Position numbers and translations under genes: made by a program
Source of the DNA: Acanthosoma haemorrhoidale
Taxonomy: Eukaryota > Arthropoda > Insecta > Hemiptera > Acanthosomatidae
Length of the DNA stretch: 64,000 bases
NCBI GenBank assembly: GCA_930367205.1
Contig: OV884015.1
Coordinates: 104,658,509-104,722,508 of the forward strand
Direction of reading: 5' to 3'
Part shown: positions 33,461 to 44,215 of the stretch, in pieces
How positions within the stretch are numbered: the first letter of the stretch is position 1
Layout of the letters: each line of letters begins with the position of its first letter
Notes under the pieces: generated by a model
Database searches by the model: none
What the model was told of the DNA's origin: nothing
Seen by the model: the letters and a program-made list of their open reading frames with translations, nothing else

Positions 33461-33632
33461 AAGATGCACAGATTTATAAAGTAAATCTTTGGAACAGATT
33501 TTGATAATTTTAAGATCGTTTCCCATTTTTTACTACTAGCTGCCACACAACATACAGACAATTCCCCCGTATTTGAATGAAAGTATAGCCTCTCCCTTCG
33601 GACTCAGCAACTACTACAGTCAAGGATAGACC
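33461..33632 (+). repeat. Duplicated block Y, copy 2
   Basis: Copy of 31,822-31,992 fused without spacer to the end of block X copy 2, so the two duplications share a junction. Confidence 0.9.
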
Positions 33633-34639
33633 TAAGAGAAGAGTCGCCGCCAATAACCACTGCAGTTTACGTGACGTTAAATATAAAACAATAAGCCAAA
33701 GAGTAACAATAGCAATGGTTTCGTATGCGTTAAATACAACTAAATACTAAAAAGGCAAAAGCTATAAAAAATGACTAGCCACCCTCCACCAGTCGAAATT
33801 GACTCTAACCTCAATCCGAGGGAACTCACCGATGGACACATTAATACCAGGGGGTTGTTGTAGACTGACGATAATATATATTGGTACATCATCATTGGTA
33901 CCTTACCCGGAGATCTCTTTTGCACTACAGTGGAATAATGAAAATAATGCATTTAATTGAATTGAATCGATTTGAGATGCCATTTAATTATTCAAACTAG
34001 TAGATTGGATTACTCTATCAAACTGTGGAGTGTACTGCATTGCCGTAAAGTTATAATTTAATAAAATTGACTAATGTTGGTTGGATTATATATTGTCCCA
34101 ATTAATTCTAATCCAAAGGTAAATCTCGTGTAGATCAATGTATGGGATTTAGCTAGTAAAAGTAAAATTCTTATCTTATAAGTAGAGCTATAGTTAGTTT
34201 TGTACTATACATGACTGAAAATATTAAATGAGGTAAAAATATAAATAATTGAAACTATGAATGATTACACTAACTTATACATGAAATATTAATATCCATA
34301 GTCACAATTACATCGGTGTTTCATTAACGGGCAACCTCGAGCCCTGCTGACCCGAGCCTGTTCTCTTCCCTTTCTCAATCCGTGTCCTTCCCCTCGTCCT
34401 CCTTTTAAAAAAAAGTGTTTCAACTTTATCCTTTATCCTCCTAGCACTCCTACTTCCCTCCCTACCGACCGTCCCTGAGGGAGAAGTGTCCTCCTTGATC
34501 TCTAGGGTTTCTATTTAAACCTCTTATAACCTAGCTATTTTGTGAACTTCACGCCTTCTTGTGCTTAGCCGGATATCGTCCTCCCGGTCCTCCGGTCCCT
34601 CAGGCTATGACCTATATTTAATTTTTTACAAGGGGTGTT
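33633..34639. other. Spacer, no gene recognised
   Basis: A C/T-rich stretch at 34,370-34,600 stands out from the A/T-rich surroundings, but no frame or motif supports a gene. Confidence 0.4.
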
Positions 34640-35110
34640 GAGTCAAACCCCTTTTGACGTCCGCCGACAAAGCCATGTATATTTACACAAACATATCGAT
34701 AGCCAATTTTTATAAGAGTGTAGTCAGGCCTGCTCTGCTGTACGGTGAACCACATTTTAGTCATTTGCCTGAAGCGACTCCAATAGTTTCAGAACGGCGT
34801 ACTCATGAAAGTGGCCCGACATACTACATTCCAGTAGCGGATAGAAACAGTGAGCTTTTGAGCTGCCTACGGTGGATGAATTTATTCGCCGCAGGCATAT
34901 CAAATTCTTCGACTCCTTGCAATATATGACAAGCCCCGTGTTTAAAACGATTTCCCCTCAGATGGCTCAGTTCCCCTATTGATGGCAGAAGACAGTCGAG
35001 GCAGGAACGCTCTAGTCTTACGTTAGTATGTAAAGACAGTTTATAAGTCCCTTATTGTAACCGGAAGGTGAGCCCCATCACTTAGTCCTTTTTGCAGTTT
35101 TAACTTTTAA
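34640..35110 (+). mobile_element. LINE B 3' end copy
   Basis: Reading across broken frames gives the end of the LINE B reverse transcriptase: SVVRPALLYG, HEFIRRRHIKFFDSL-like and PYxWQKTVEAGTL. The 3' UTR follows with AAGGTGAGCCCCATCACTT (hairpin, about 35,065-35,083). The copy ends a short way downstream and is heavily mutated. Confidence 0.75.
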
Positions 35111-35978
35111 CCATAAGAAGATCTTGTTCGTTTTTATAATAAGAATTCCTGTAAAAGGTGCCACCAACAACTATTAAATTGATTATAATTTATTATCATA
35201 ATTTTTAAAATATTGAAAATAGGGGTCAAGTTAACAAACAACAAAGTTTCCTAGATAAATGCCTGGTTATAAACCGACAAATGAAGAACAAAGTAGAAAT
35301 CCTGCCTAGGAAGGAAATGTGCACTTAAAACAGCTGTTCGCTGGATTCAATAGAACTCTTAAACCCTTAGCTGTTTACTTGTAAGCCTTAAAAGTAATTT
35401 TGTTTTATTGTTTTTTGCGTTGTTTTTATTTTGTTTTGTTTAGAAACCCTACTATTTCTTTAGGATACAGCGGAAGTGGGTCCTGAAATAAAATGTATAT
35501 TGTGGCTATTATTTTAACTATTTCGTTTTAAGATGGAAATAATAAAAGTGAACAATATAAAATAATTGGTTAGTTAGGTCTGTCTAGATAAATGTTTAAT
35601 ACACTGCCAGGAGTGTGCTGTTCGCGATTTGTCAATAGCTGGGGACTGAGATCGGTTGGCGCTCGTCCAAGGAGAACTCACAGATAAATCTGCAGAATCA
35701 TCTATCTTTTATGATGGCCTGTAACAGCCTCCCTTCTTTCCATTTCCTGCGATACATCAGGCGCTCCCTATATCCCAGGTGGATATAGGGATTTATTGCC
35801 ATTGGGTGGGAGAATATTCAGGACACATTCCTAAACATAGTCTGCCATTCCCAATCCGTTTTTATATTACTTATACAGCAAGGAGGAGGCAGCTTCGGGA
35901 TTGGCATTTATGCCTCTGCTGTGAAGAATTGTGAGTGCAGGATAACTCCATTCCTTCCTGCAGAATGAATGTACAGTT
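35111..35978. other. Spacer, no gene recognised
   Basis: No repeat or gene is recognised before the 61-bp direct repeat. Confidence 0.4.
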
Positions 35979-36039
35979 AGGGCAGAATATTAGATGAAGG
36001 GTGAGGTTTTACTTAGAAAAAAACAATGGGGACCAAATA
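35979..36039 (+). repeat. 61-bp direct repeat, left copy, flanking block Z copy 2
   Basis: The sequence from AGGGCAGAATATTAG to GGGGACCAAATA is repeated at 37,450-37,510 with two mismatches. The block Z duplicate starts at its right end. Confidence 0.93.
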
Positions 36040-37314
36040 GTGGAGATATACTTCTATGTGAGTAGAATTTTTAATATTTCCGGAAGTTGGTACTAGTGGA
36101 GTACCCACTGAGTAGATTGGGCAGATCTGAATATACTTCTCGATTTCGTTTCTTTTCGATAAATTGTATTCATGAAACATTAGAAAATTAACAAGATTAT
36201 TGCTACTCTAAGAAATAAAATTATGCCGATTTGAGAATTTCAGATCCTAACAGACAAGAGAGATGTTTAACATAAAGAAATAAATTAACAGATAAATAAA
36301 CCTATACATTTTTTTATTGCCATTATCAATAATTACCAGAACAAAGAATTTCATAACATGTGGAAAACAACTACTCCCAATTGGAATAAATAATTTTATT
36401 AAGAGTTAGAGACCACACAGAAGTGTAAGTTATCATTAAATATTTCTATATCACATATTGCCACTCCTCGTCTGCTTGTTAATATAAGGTTCCTCTTATA
36501 ATATTACGTACATAAGTAATTTTCAGGGGACAATCTTTACTATATATCTGTACCTCGGAGGGATACAACACTATGTCCATTTTCATAACTTTACAGGAGA
36601 GGAGTTTTAAACTTTTTTTCAACAAAAAGTGTTATTGGCACAGCTATTTATTGTTGAGATGTTGAAACAATATTTTACCAGAACATTCTATTTATTGTTA
36701 TTTACATCATGCAGTTGTTATAAAATGAAAAAAAACCTTTAACTCTGTAATAAAGTCAATATGGAAAAAAATGGACATAGTGTTGTATCTCTCCGAGGTA
36801 CAGATATATACATAAATATATAAATTAAATGGAGGACGAAAAGCAACTATATTTCAGAAAAAGTTAGTTTTAGTGCTAAAATAAAACAAAATATTACAAA
36901 TCAGAGGTGGCACCGAATATTTAAACTAAGATTGTGCGTAGACATGAAACATCATTAGAGATACAAATATATATAGATATATATATATATATCAATAAAT
37001 AGTTAATAGATAAAAGGTCGCGCATCTAAAACATCTCTAAACTTTTCACACCACCTGTGTATATCAATAAATAGTTTATAGATAAAACATCTCTAAAATC
37101 GTCAAAACATTACATAGGTTAAAAGGATATATGTCCAGAATACAAATACAATAGCCCTATCGAATTTCCTAGCAAGAGACTGGTTAACAATGCGGTTTCA
37201 GGCAAAAAACTTTAAATTTGCCCACCAGGGGGTGGAAGAGGTGGATCTGTCAAAATTGGGGTTAATTTTAAGTCTTCTAGAATATATTTAGAAAATTACG
37301 ATTCGTTCAATGTA
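36039..37314 (+). repeat. Duplicated block Z, copy 2
   Basis: Copy of 30,569-31,536, including only the last 19 bases of the growth-factor exon plus the donor GTGAGT. It is longer because of a 258-bp MITE and a small local insertion at about 37,040-37,085, and it lacks about 40 bp present near 30,940 in copy 1. The exon piece cannot encode the domain, so this is not a second gene. Confidence 0.92.
36547..36804. mobile_element. 258-bp MITE with long terminal inverted repeats
   Basis: The ends are TCTGTACCTCGGAG on the left and its complement on the right. The inverted repeat extends about 36 bp with one mismatch (ACAACACTATGTCCATTTT inside). It sits in a TATATA run with a TA duplication. Block Z copy 1 (31,111-31,120) shows the empty site. 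There is no coding sequence. The TA target suggests the Tc1/mariner superfamily; the family is unknown. Confidence 0.93.
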
Positions 37315-37449
37315 ATTTAAAAATTTTCCAGGTATTTGAATTTGGTATTCATATTATCCAGTGAGAATTTGGTGTTTTGTGTGGAATTTGGTAAAGAGTA
37401 TTTGGTGAGCCTCATCATTATATGAAATACTTCATGATCTTCTACATTA

Positions 37450-37510
37450 AGGGCAGATTATTAGCTGAAGGGTGAGGTTTTACTTAGAAAAAAACAATGG
37501 GGACCAAATA
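37450..37510 (+). repeat. 61-bp direct repeat, right copy
   Basis: Same length as 35,979-36,039, with two base differences. Together the pair brackets the inserted duplicate. Confidence 0.93.
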
Positions 37511-38805
37511 AGGTACTGACTAAATTTAGTCAACCCTAAATGATATTGACTAGGATATCTTGGTTGATAGATCGTGGCAGATCCCACTTGTCTGTTTCCA
37601 TGGTTATGCTACCTGGTTCGTTTGACCTGAAGAGGTCCGTTTTAAATCAAGGCCAATGACGTGTACAATCAAAAACACGGATATTTGTCGACTTTACCTC
37701 AGTACTCACCAATACAACGCGTAGATCAAAGAGGGATACCTTTATCTTAATTTGAAAAAAAAAAGTTTTATGTCAAAATGTTTACATACGAAATAAAAGC
37801 TAGTCGAGGAGTCTGCATAATGAAAAATAAAGCTTTAAGAAAAAATGCAATTTTTATTGCAGGGGGTATGAACATTTTTTATTGCCTGTAAAACATAGTA
37901 TATAAACTGTAAAAATATATTTTTTTTAATAATTAATAGCCAAAGAAAAAATGATTGGCGAAATCGAAGGCGGGATTTTCTTCTATCTGTGCTATCCTGT
38001 CCTTTTTTTTCTCCTTAACCCTTCTATTAATATTTTTAAAATCTAAATTATATATGCAAGTTTATTATTGAGCTGTGGGTGGCTCATTTCTGCATGTATG
38101 CATTTAAGCAGTTGTTATACTAAAACTAACATAATGGTTTTATTGTTAAAATTTATATAAATTATATATGACACGCCGGAATTGAGAGAGTTCAACGCCT
38201 CGATGAACTACGGTCACACGGCATGTTTACGCAAATACACATCATGTACCTTTCAATATAAATTAGCCAAGCTTGTTTAGAGGAAGGTCGGTGTTATTTT
38301 CTTACTAATTGTGTATTCTCTGTTGTAACCGACCGTGTAAATGAGCGCGAGGCACTATTATCTATACTCAGGTACGGTGGCCACGGCTTTTAGCATCGGA
38401 GGGCTCATAATGGCTTTTAGACCGGATGACGATAGCAATGTTGTCTGATGAAATGCGGAAGATTTTCCCAAAATGGTGGATTTACAAAAATTTACGAATC
38501 AATCAACAAGAAAACAAAATGTAGAAGAAACTCATTTTTGAGTTTGTTAGCGGAGCATTGCTAGTAATTTAGTAAACGTCATTGCTTACCACTCTTAGTC
38601 GTCGAAAACGGAACTCATGACGGAAGGAAACGATGCTATCACGAACCTTAAAAACAAAACAAGTTTTATTTATATTTTAATTGTATATGCAGTTTTAGTA
38701 TTTTTTGTTGCTGTGTAGCCCCGTTAAAGAGACAAAGGTCGTAACACAGCGACACATCGTACCTCTACTCATTTTAGTAGTAAAATAGTAAAAAAAGTAC
38801 GACGC
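37511..38805. other. Spacer, no gene recognised
   Basis: Mostly A/T-rich. No domain, repeat family or RNA gene recognised. Confidence 0.4.
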
Positions 38806-39425
38806 AGGTCTTACGGGCTTCACCCAACTTGTCGCTTTGTCACAAACTGATGATCTATAAATGTGTCCTCCGGCCAGCTCTGTTGTACGGTGCCCCGCTA
38901 TTTACCCACTTGACTGACAATACAGCCAAATGTCTCCAACACTTCCAGAATGGAATCATGCGAAAAGTGGTCCGACATACCTCTTTCGAGAGGTTGAAGA
39001 ACGCTGACCTGCACCCGTTGCTTGGTGTGCCGTCGGTGGGTGAGTTCATCCGCCGGAGACACATCAAGTTTTTTGACTCGTTGCAGCACCTGACCAACCC
39101 AGTGTTTAACACTATGTCCCAACCACCCTTCCCATTTCGATGGCAACAGTCTGTCGGGGAAAAATTAGGTTAATAATTAGTATGTAAGTTAGTTTTAAGG
39201 TTGATCAAAAAGATGAGGCCCATCACCTTTATTAGTCAGTTCAGTCCAGTCACGTATAATGTGTATCATTATACTTGTTTATTCCATTATATAATTTTTA
39301 TAAAATAACAAAACCTGTATATAATGTAGTGTCGCTATGGGAAATACAAAAATAATTTGTAAATAGATTCACTTTAGGATCTATAATTATCTGTAAATTT
39401 AAAGGGGCTGTGAAAAAAAAAAAAA
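38806..39425 (+). mobile_element. LINE B copy with intact C-terminal RT frame and poly(A) tail
   Basis: A 5'-truncated copy of the second LINE. It encodes the last 114 residues of the RT in one frame (38,829-39,173), followed by a 3' UTR with GTGAGC/GAGGCCCATCACC-type hairpin sequence (about 39,215) and GTCCAGTCACG. It ends AAAGGGGCTGTG plus 13 A (39,413-39,425). The end is clean, so the 3' boundary of the family is well defined here. Confidence 0.87.
38829..39173 (+). pseudogene. LINE B reverse transcriptase C-terminus
   Basis: The frame reads LMIYKCVLRPALLYGAPLF, then FQNGIMRKVVRHTSF, then IRRRHIKFFDSLQHLTNPVF. The YKxVLRPxLLYG motif and the following layout are those of the C-terminal domain of jockey-related LINE reverse transcriptases. 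The catalytic FADD region is missing because of 5' truncation. It would belong to an enzyme that copies LINE RNA into chromosomal DNA. Homologous, more damaged frames lie at 34.7, 40.7 and 41.3 kb. Confidence 0.83.
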
Positions 39426-40346
39426 GTATATTCCTGGTTCTTCTTACATGTACAATGAATAGAGTCACAGTCACAAACAGATCATCGAAGGAATCCGAAC
39501 TGTTGACATGTTTCTTTGTTTGTTTTTGTTTTTCTTTGGCTGTCTACGGAAGTCACTTGAGGAGAATTTTTAGCGCTTTAAGGCGACAAATATTCCACCT
39601 AGCATTGTTTATTTCTGTTGAGGAGCACTTGGCCTCATTTCGTATTGACTCAAAGTGCAGTCTTGGATTGTGTGAGCGCTAAAAGCTTCGTCTTACATTT
39701 GGCGAAGACCTTGGCTAAAAAAAAAAGGAGGGGGGAGGACAATGCCTTTATCGAGTAGCACTAATGCTTGCGGTAGTATCGAGTCCGAACCAAAGAGGAA
39801 GAAAAATAAAATAAGTAAAAAGCCCTCGGCAGTTAAATGCATTACATATCTAATCGTCAATTATTAAGCATTAAGTCATTACATAAAATTATTCTGACTT
39901 ATTAGTTGCAATAGATTGTCTAAGAATGAAATTAAATTGCTTTTATACATACGTGGTAATTGGTCTAGTTTCTTCTGAACCGCAGTCCTCCTTGGTTGTC
40001 TGTTTCCTGTTGTTTCCTGACAGTTGTGCCATGAAAAATATTATATAATGGGCTTAATACTGGATTCACAAAACAAGCTGATAAAATCGATACAAAAACA
40101 AAAGTCCACTTATGAGAGGTTTGTGGATTTTCAACAATAAAAGTTCCTCGGTGGGTATTAAAAGAAACTGTATGAAGTGTCGATTCCTAAAAAAACTCAT
40201 GGATTATTTGGGATTGGCTACAAATATATTATCGACTGTCGGAATCATCAAATGATGATTGATTTGTATCATTTCTCTCTCTTCTCTGACTGATAATTTT
40301 GATTCCTTAATCAAATGCAGACACATGGGTCCAACCAAGCAAAACA
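39426..40346. other. Spacer, no gene recognised
   Basis: A 90-codon frame at 39,410-39,682 starts within the LINE B tail and has a hydrophobic run (CFFVCFCFSLAVYG), but no recognised family. Confidence 0.35.
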
Positions 40347-40885
40347 TTTTTTTTTCAAAACCCCTTTATTCAAAAAAAATTGTTTACAAACAAATGAACA
40401 ATAACATGAACAAATTTACAGATTTATGGTTCCTTTTCCTGCATAGCAGGACATGCAATTGAAGGACATTTTTCGTTTTACAGTTAAAAATACAATAGAC
40501 TGGACTAGGTGATGGGGCTCACCTTCGACTAGCTGCCATCGATCGGGGGTGATCGTGTTGAACACGGGGTTTGTCCTGTGTTCTTTGGAGTCAAAGAATT
40601 TAATATGTCAACGGCAAATAAACTCATCCACCGTAGACAGCTCAAACTCCTCGTGTAGTTCACTGTTTCTCCGCTGCTCGAATGAAGTGTGTCTGACCAC
40701 TTTTATGAATGTGCCGTTCTGAAATTGTGACGAAAAGGTGGCACAGTACAGCAGATCAGACCTGAGTACACTCTTACATATCATTAGCTTAAGGTGTAAT
40801 GATAAATTGGGTGATGTTAATAGATGCGTGAGCCGGTAAGACTTCGTGCGTGTTTGTTTGAGTTTCCTGTGCAAAATTCCCGCTA
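40347..40885 (-). mobile_element. LINE B copy, minus strand
   Basis: Starts at left with a T run (40,347-40,355) and CAAAACCCCTTTATTC, then the hairpin AGGTGATGGGGCTCACCT (about 40,507-40,524), then the RT C-terminus (40,608-40,889). That frame reads KLKQTRTKSYRLTHLLTSPN, LMICKSVLRSDLLY and VDEFICR, with a small deletion relative to the 41.2-kb copy. 5' truncated at about 40,885. Confidence 0.87.
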
Positions 40886-40916
40886 ACACGGAGATGATGG
40901 TCTAAGTAACATTTTT

Positions 40917-41582
40917 GTTTTTTTTTTAATTTATTTCAAAACCCCTTTATTGATAAAAAGTTTTTTTTTTTACAATTTAGAATTTTCGATTTACAAATTT
41001 CTCCTTTTACTGCATACGCAGATGCATTCGAAGAAGGGTAGAATTACAATAACAATTTTCTATTTGAAGTTAAAATTACAAATCACTAGGACTAGGTGAT
41101 GGGGCTCACCTTCAGATTACAATGAGGGAACTACAAACTATAACCTAAAACTAGAACCTAAGACTAAAGCGTTCCTGCCTCGACAGCGTCCTGCCATCGA
41201 TAGGGGAACGGAGCGGGGGTTATCGTGTTAAACACCGGGTTTGTCAAGTACTGTAGTGAGTCGAAAAATTTGATATGTCTACGTTGGATGAATTCATCCA
41301 CCGTAGGCAGCTCAAAGATCTCGTGAAGCTCACTGTTGCTCCGTTGCTTGAATGAAGTATGTCTGACCACTTTCATCAGTATACCGTTTTGAAATTGTGT
41401 GAGTCGCCGAGCTGTCATATACGTCAGATGACAAAAAAGCAATGCACCGTACAGCAGAGTAGGCCTGAGTACACTCTTGTAAATCAATAGCTTGAGACGC
41501 AGTGATAGATTGGGGGAAGTCAATAAATGCGTAAGCCGGTAAGACTTCGTGCGAGTTTGCTTCAACTTCCACGCAAAATGGT
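40917..41582 (-). mobile_element. LINE B copy, minus strand, best preserved coding end
   Basis: T run at 40,919-40,928, 3' UTR with AGGTGATGGGGCTCACCT (about 41,094-41,111), and RT C-terminus in one open frame (41,164-41,565). It lies only about 35 bp from the copy at 40,347-40,885 and has the same orientation and nearly the same 5' truncation point, so the two may be a tandem duplication or two insertions. Confidence 0.87.
41164..41565 (-). pseudogene. LINE B reverse transcriptase C-terminus, 133 codons open
   Basis: Reads KSYRLTHLLTSPNLSLRLK, LIYKSVLRPTLLYGALLF, FQNGILMKVVRHTSF, IQRRHIKFFDSLQYLTNPVF and ends PYRWQDAVEAGTL, the natural C-terminus judged from its neighbour copies. No catalytic residues are included. 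Confidence 0.83.
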
Positions 41583-42202
41583 TACTAAAATGGAGGTTAA
41601 GTAAGATATAAAATCAATCTAGGCGTATATATATCGTGGCTATTGTGCCTTGAAACAGAACTACTCACTCAGACCTCCATACGTTGCAATAAAGTCGCTC
41701 TAATTTGGTGGCTTTGGTGACGCTCTCTCTTAAGATAAATATAAACTGAAATACAAAAAAACACAAAAGACATTCCAGTTGACTAAAGAATGAAAGAAAT
41801 GTTTCTGCGAATCTATTGTCCGTTTTTTTTTTATGAACCCCTTCTGCTCTTTAATTTATTTTCCTTGCAAGTGGATCACGTTTCGATTCTTATCGCCTGC
41901 TGCTCATTTAATTAAGCCTTGATGATATCGTCAAGTTAAGGGCTGTCGACCTCCCTCGGCTTTTAATTAACAGCCCTCTCGTAGCCAGCCGGGATATGTT
42001 TTCACTCACAATACTTTTCCATCCCTTAAACAATATATTTTCAAGCTATAATTACACATTTATTATTTATGACACGAAAATATTCTGTATTTCCAGCGTC
42101 CCCGAGGCTAGCGGCAGCTCAGTTTGAGGATGGGGGCTATGCACTGTCTGTAGGGCACTGTTAGATTTGTATATTACCATGATACATGTTTTTTGATATT
42201 GA
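41583..42202. other. Spacer, no gene recognised
   Basis: Nothing recognised. Confidence 0.4.
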
Positions 42203-42255
42203 AACTTCTTTATTATGGTAAAATTACAATCTGCCTTATTAGGCTATAAGTAATA

Positions 42256-43147
42256 GGGGGACCGGAAAGTAATGTCGTTTTGTTTTTTTTACATTAAAGT
42301 CAACAAATAAATTTGTAACAAGTTTTTGTTTTTAATCAATGATGTAATCACCCTCGTTATCAGCAACCCTTGTCATCTAGTGTGCAAATTGTTAATGCCT
42401 GATCGATCAAAATCAATTGGTTTTTGAGCAAAATATCTGGAGTTGGCATTTTGGACATCATCCGAATTTTCAAATTTTTAATGATCGGAATTAATAGAAA
42501 TCCGATAGCGCAATAACGCGCGAGTATGGTGGGTGAGGCTGGAGATGTAAAATGGGTCCTCTATGATAATCCAAAAATCTATCTCCGCATGAATCGGCAC
42601 GAAGTACAGCTAAGTCAGGTTTACACTCGTTTGTGTGTTTGGTCGATTGTTCGTGGGGTCGTTCATCGCTGATACCTGGAAAAATTGTGAATGCAGATCT
42701 TTACAGTGAACAATTGGATCGAGTAAATCAATCTTTAATTGAAAATTGCCCAGCGATTGTCAATAAAAAAGGCAAATTCTGCAAAACGATAATGCAAGAC
42801 CCCACTGCGCCTATTTTTTCCGCAAGAAACCTGGAAAAAAATAATGAATTGGGGTGGGAGGTATTGCCTCAACCACCATACTCGCCCGATATCGGATTTC
42901 CATTTATTCCGATCGCTACATTTTCTAAGTGGCAAAAAATTTCCAAATTCGAATGATGTCCAAAATGCCATCTCCAGATATTTTACTCAAAAATTAATTG
43001 ATTTTTATCGATCCGGCATTGAAAATTTGCACACTAGATGGCAAAAGGTTGCTGGTAACGAGGATGATTACATCATTGATCAAAAACTTGTTAAAAATTT
43101 ATCTGCTTGAATTTAATGTAGATAACGACATTACTTTCCGGTCCCCC
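42256..43147 (+). mobile_element. Foldback mariner (283-bp inverted arms)
   Basis: An 892-bp element at a TA site (42,254-42,255; 43,148-43,149) with perfect terminal inverted repeats GGGGGACCGGAAAGTAATGT extending 24 bp. Unusually, the homology continues: 42,256-42,539 is an inverted copy of 42,866-43,147, roughly four fifths identical by eye. Both arms derive from the 3' end of the transposase gene and its UTR. The 326-bp centre reads KWVLYDNPK, NADLYSEQLDRVNQSL and PPYSPDI across frames. The normal 5' part of the element has thus been replaced by an inverted 3' end. Confidence 0.88.
42540..43110 (+). pseudogene. Mariner transposase fragment, frameshifted
   Basis: Central and C-terminal parts only: KWVLYDNPK near 42,550, VNADLYSEQLDRVNQSL, then the second catalytic region as MQDPTAP (QDN changed to QDP), GWEVLPQPPYSPDI. 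After a frameshift it continues SDFHLFRSLHFLSGKKFPN and GIENLHTRWQKVAGNEDDYI, the usual mariner C-terminus, to a stop at 43,110. The N-terminal DNA-binding half is missing and stops interrupt the rest. Confidence 0.85.
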
Positions 43148-43221
43148 TAATAATTGTGATAAATGTTCTCATTCAAACCATATTTACCCTCCCAATCCAC
43201 ATGGTTGTCACCTCCCTCGCA

Positions 43222-43935
43222 TACACATGTTTTTTTAACTTTATGTTTTATTCGCCACCAGTGAATAATATGCTGTAAATATGACAGAATAACTTGCTTG
43301 TAATATATGCTGAGGAAATCTCCTGGTCAGGTGTAGGCATTCTTTCCATCAGTGGGTTTTAATGCTGTTGTGAAGGGTACAATAACTTCGTACGTAACTT
43401 AGCATAGCCGTAAATTTGGGCATATATGTCAATAGTTTTTAAGGCAAGGGAAGTTTCGTGTGAGTCTTTATCAAGTGCACATGTCAAGTACTTAACTGTG
43501 TCAGTTTGTGTTTAGGGATGGTTGTCTGATTCAGCAAAAGGCACTGATCCTATTGAAGTATGAAGGTCATTTGTATCGATTTAACAGTATTAATTATAAT
43601 TTCACAGGTTGTAAGCCAAAAATTAACTTGAGTCAAGTAATTTTGAAGCGCAAAAGAAGCTTAAATTGCGTTTTTTTGCGTTAGTAGATGTGGTGGCACG
43701 TCAGTGAGGGATCCCTGCTTGACGAGGAAGTCAATGAATTTTCACTCAATGCAAAACAGCGGTTATCCAAACTAGATTTCAGTATCAAGAAGTTAGTATT
43801 GATCGTAGTTTGAAGATAAGTCCTGCTTTCCAAACTTTTCTTCTACGTTAAAAAATGCTTCCGTCTCGTGGCAATTCTTCGCCAAAGAAGCAGCTAGTTA
43901 GTTTTAAACATCATTAGTAACAATAAATAAACTTC
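43222..43935. other. Spacer, no gene recognised
   Basis: No feature recognised. Confidence 0.4.
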
Positions 43936-44215
43936 CATTAGGTTAAGAATTAGTATGTAAGTTAGTTTTAAGTTTGATCAAAAAGGTGAGCCCCATCACC
44001 TTTATTAGAGTCAGTTCAGTCCAGTCACGGATAATGTGTATCATTATACTTGTTAATGGCATTATATAATTTTTATAAATAACACAACCTGTATATAATC
44101 TAGCGATGTTACAGGAAATACAAAAATAATTTGTAAATAGATTCGCTTGAGGATCTATATATTTATCTGTAAATTTAAAGGGGCTGTGAAATAAAAAGAT
44201 AAAATAAACTTGGAA
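43936..44215 (+). mobile_element. LINE B 3' UTR copy
   Basis: Begins in the 3' UTR (GGTTAAGAATTAGTATGTAAG) and includes the hairpin AAGGTGAGCCCCATCACCTT (about 43,985-44,004). It ends AAAGGGGCTGTGAAATAAAA, very like 39,170-39,425. It contains no coding sequence. Confidence 0.87.

Larger units (their letters stand above)
42203..43221 (-). mobile_element. LINE A 3' fragment split by a foldback mariner
   Basis: LINE A 3' sequence (AAACTTCTTTATTATGGTAAA to GGCTATAAGTAA) ends at 42,255 and resumes at 43,150 (ATTGTGATAAATGTTCTC to CACCTCCCTCGCAT). The two halves join correctly if the 892-bp mariner between them is removed. The right half lacks part of the array-type unit. Confidence 0.85.

Noticed and set aside
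36039..36070. Second growth-factor exon
   Set aside because: Only the last 19 bases of the exon are in the duplicate, so the domain is absent.
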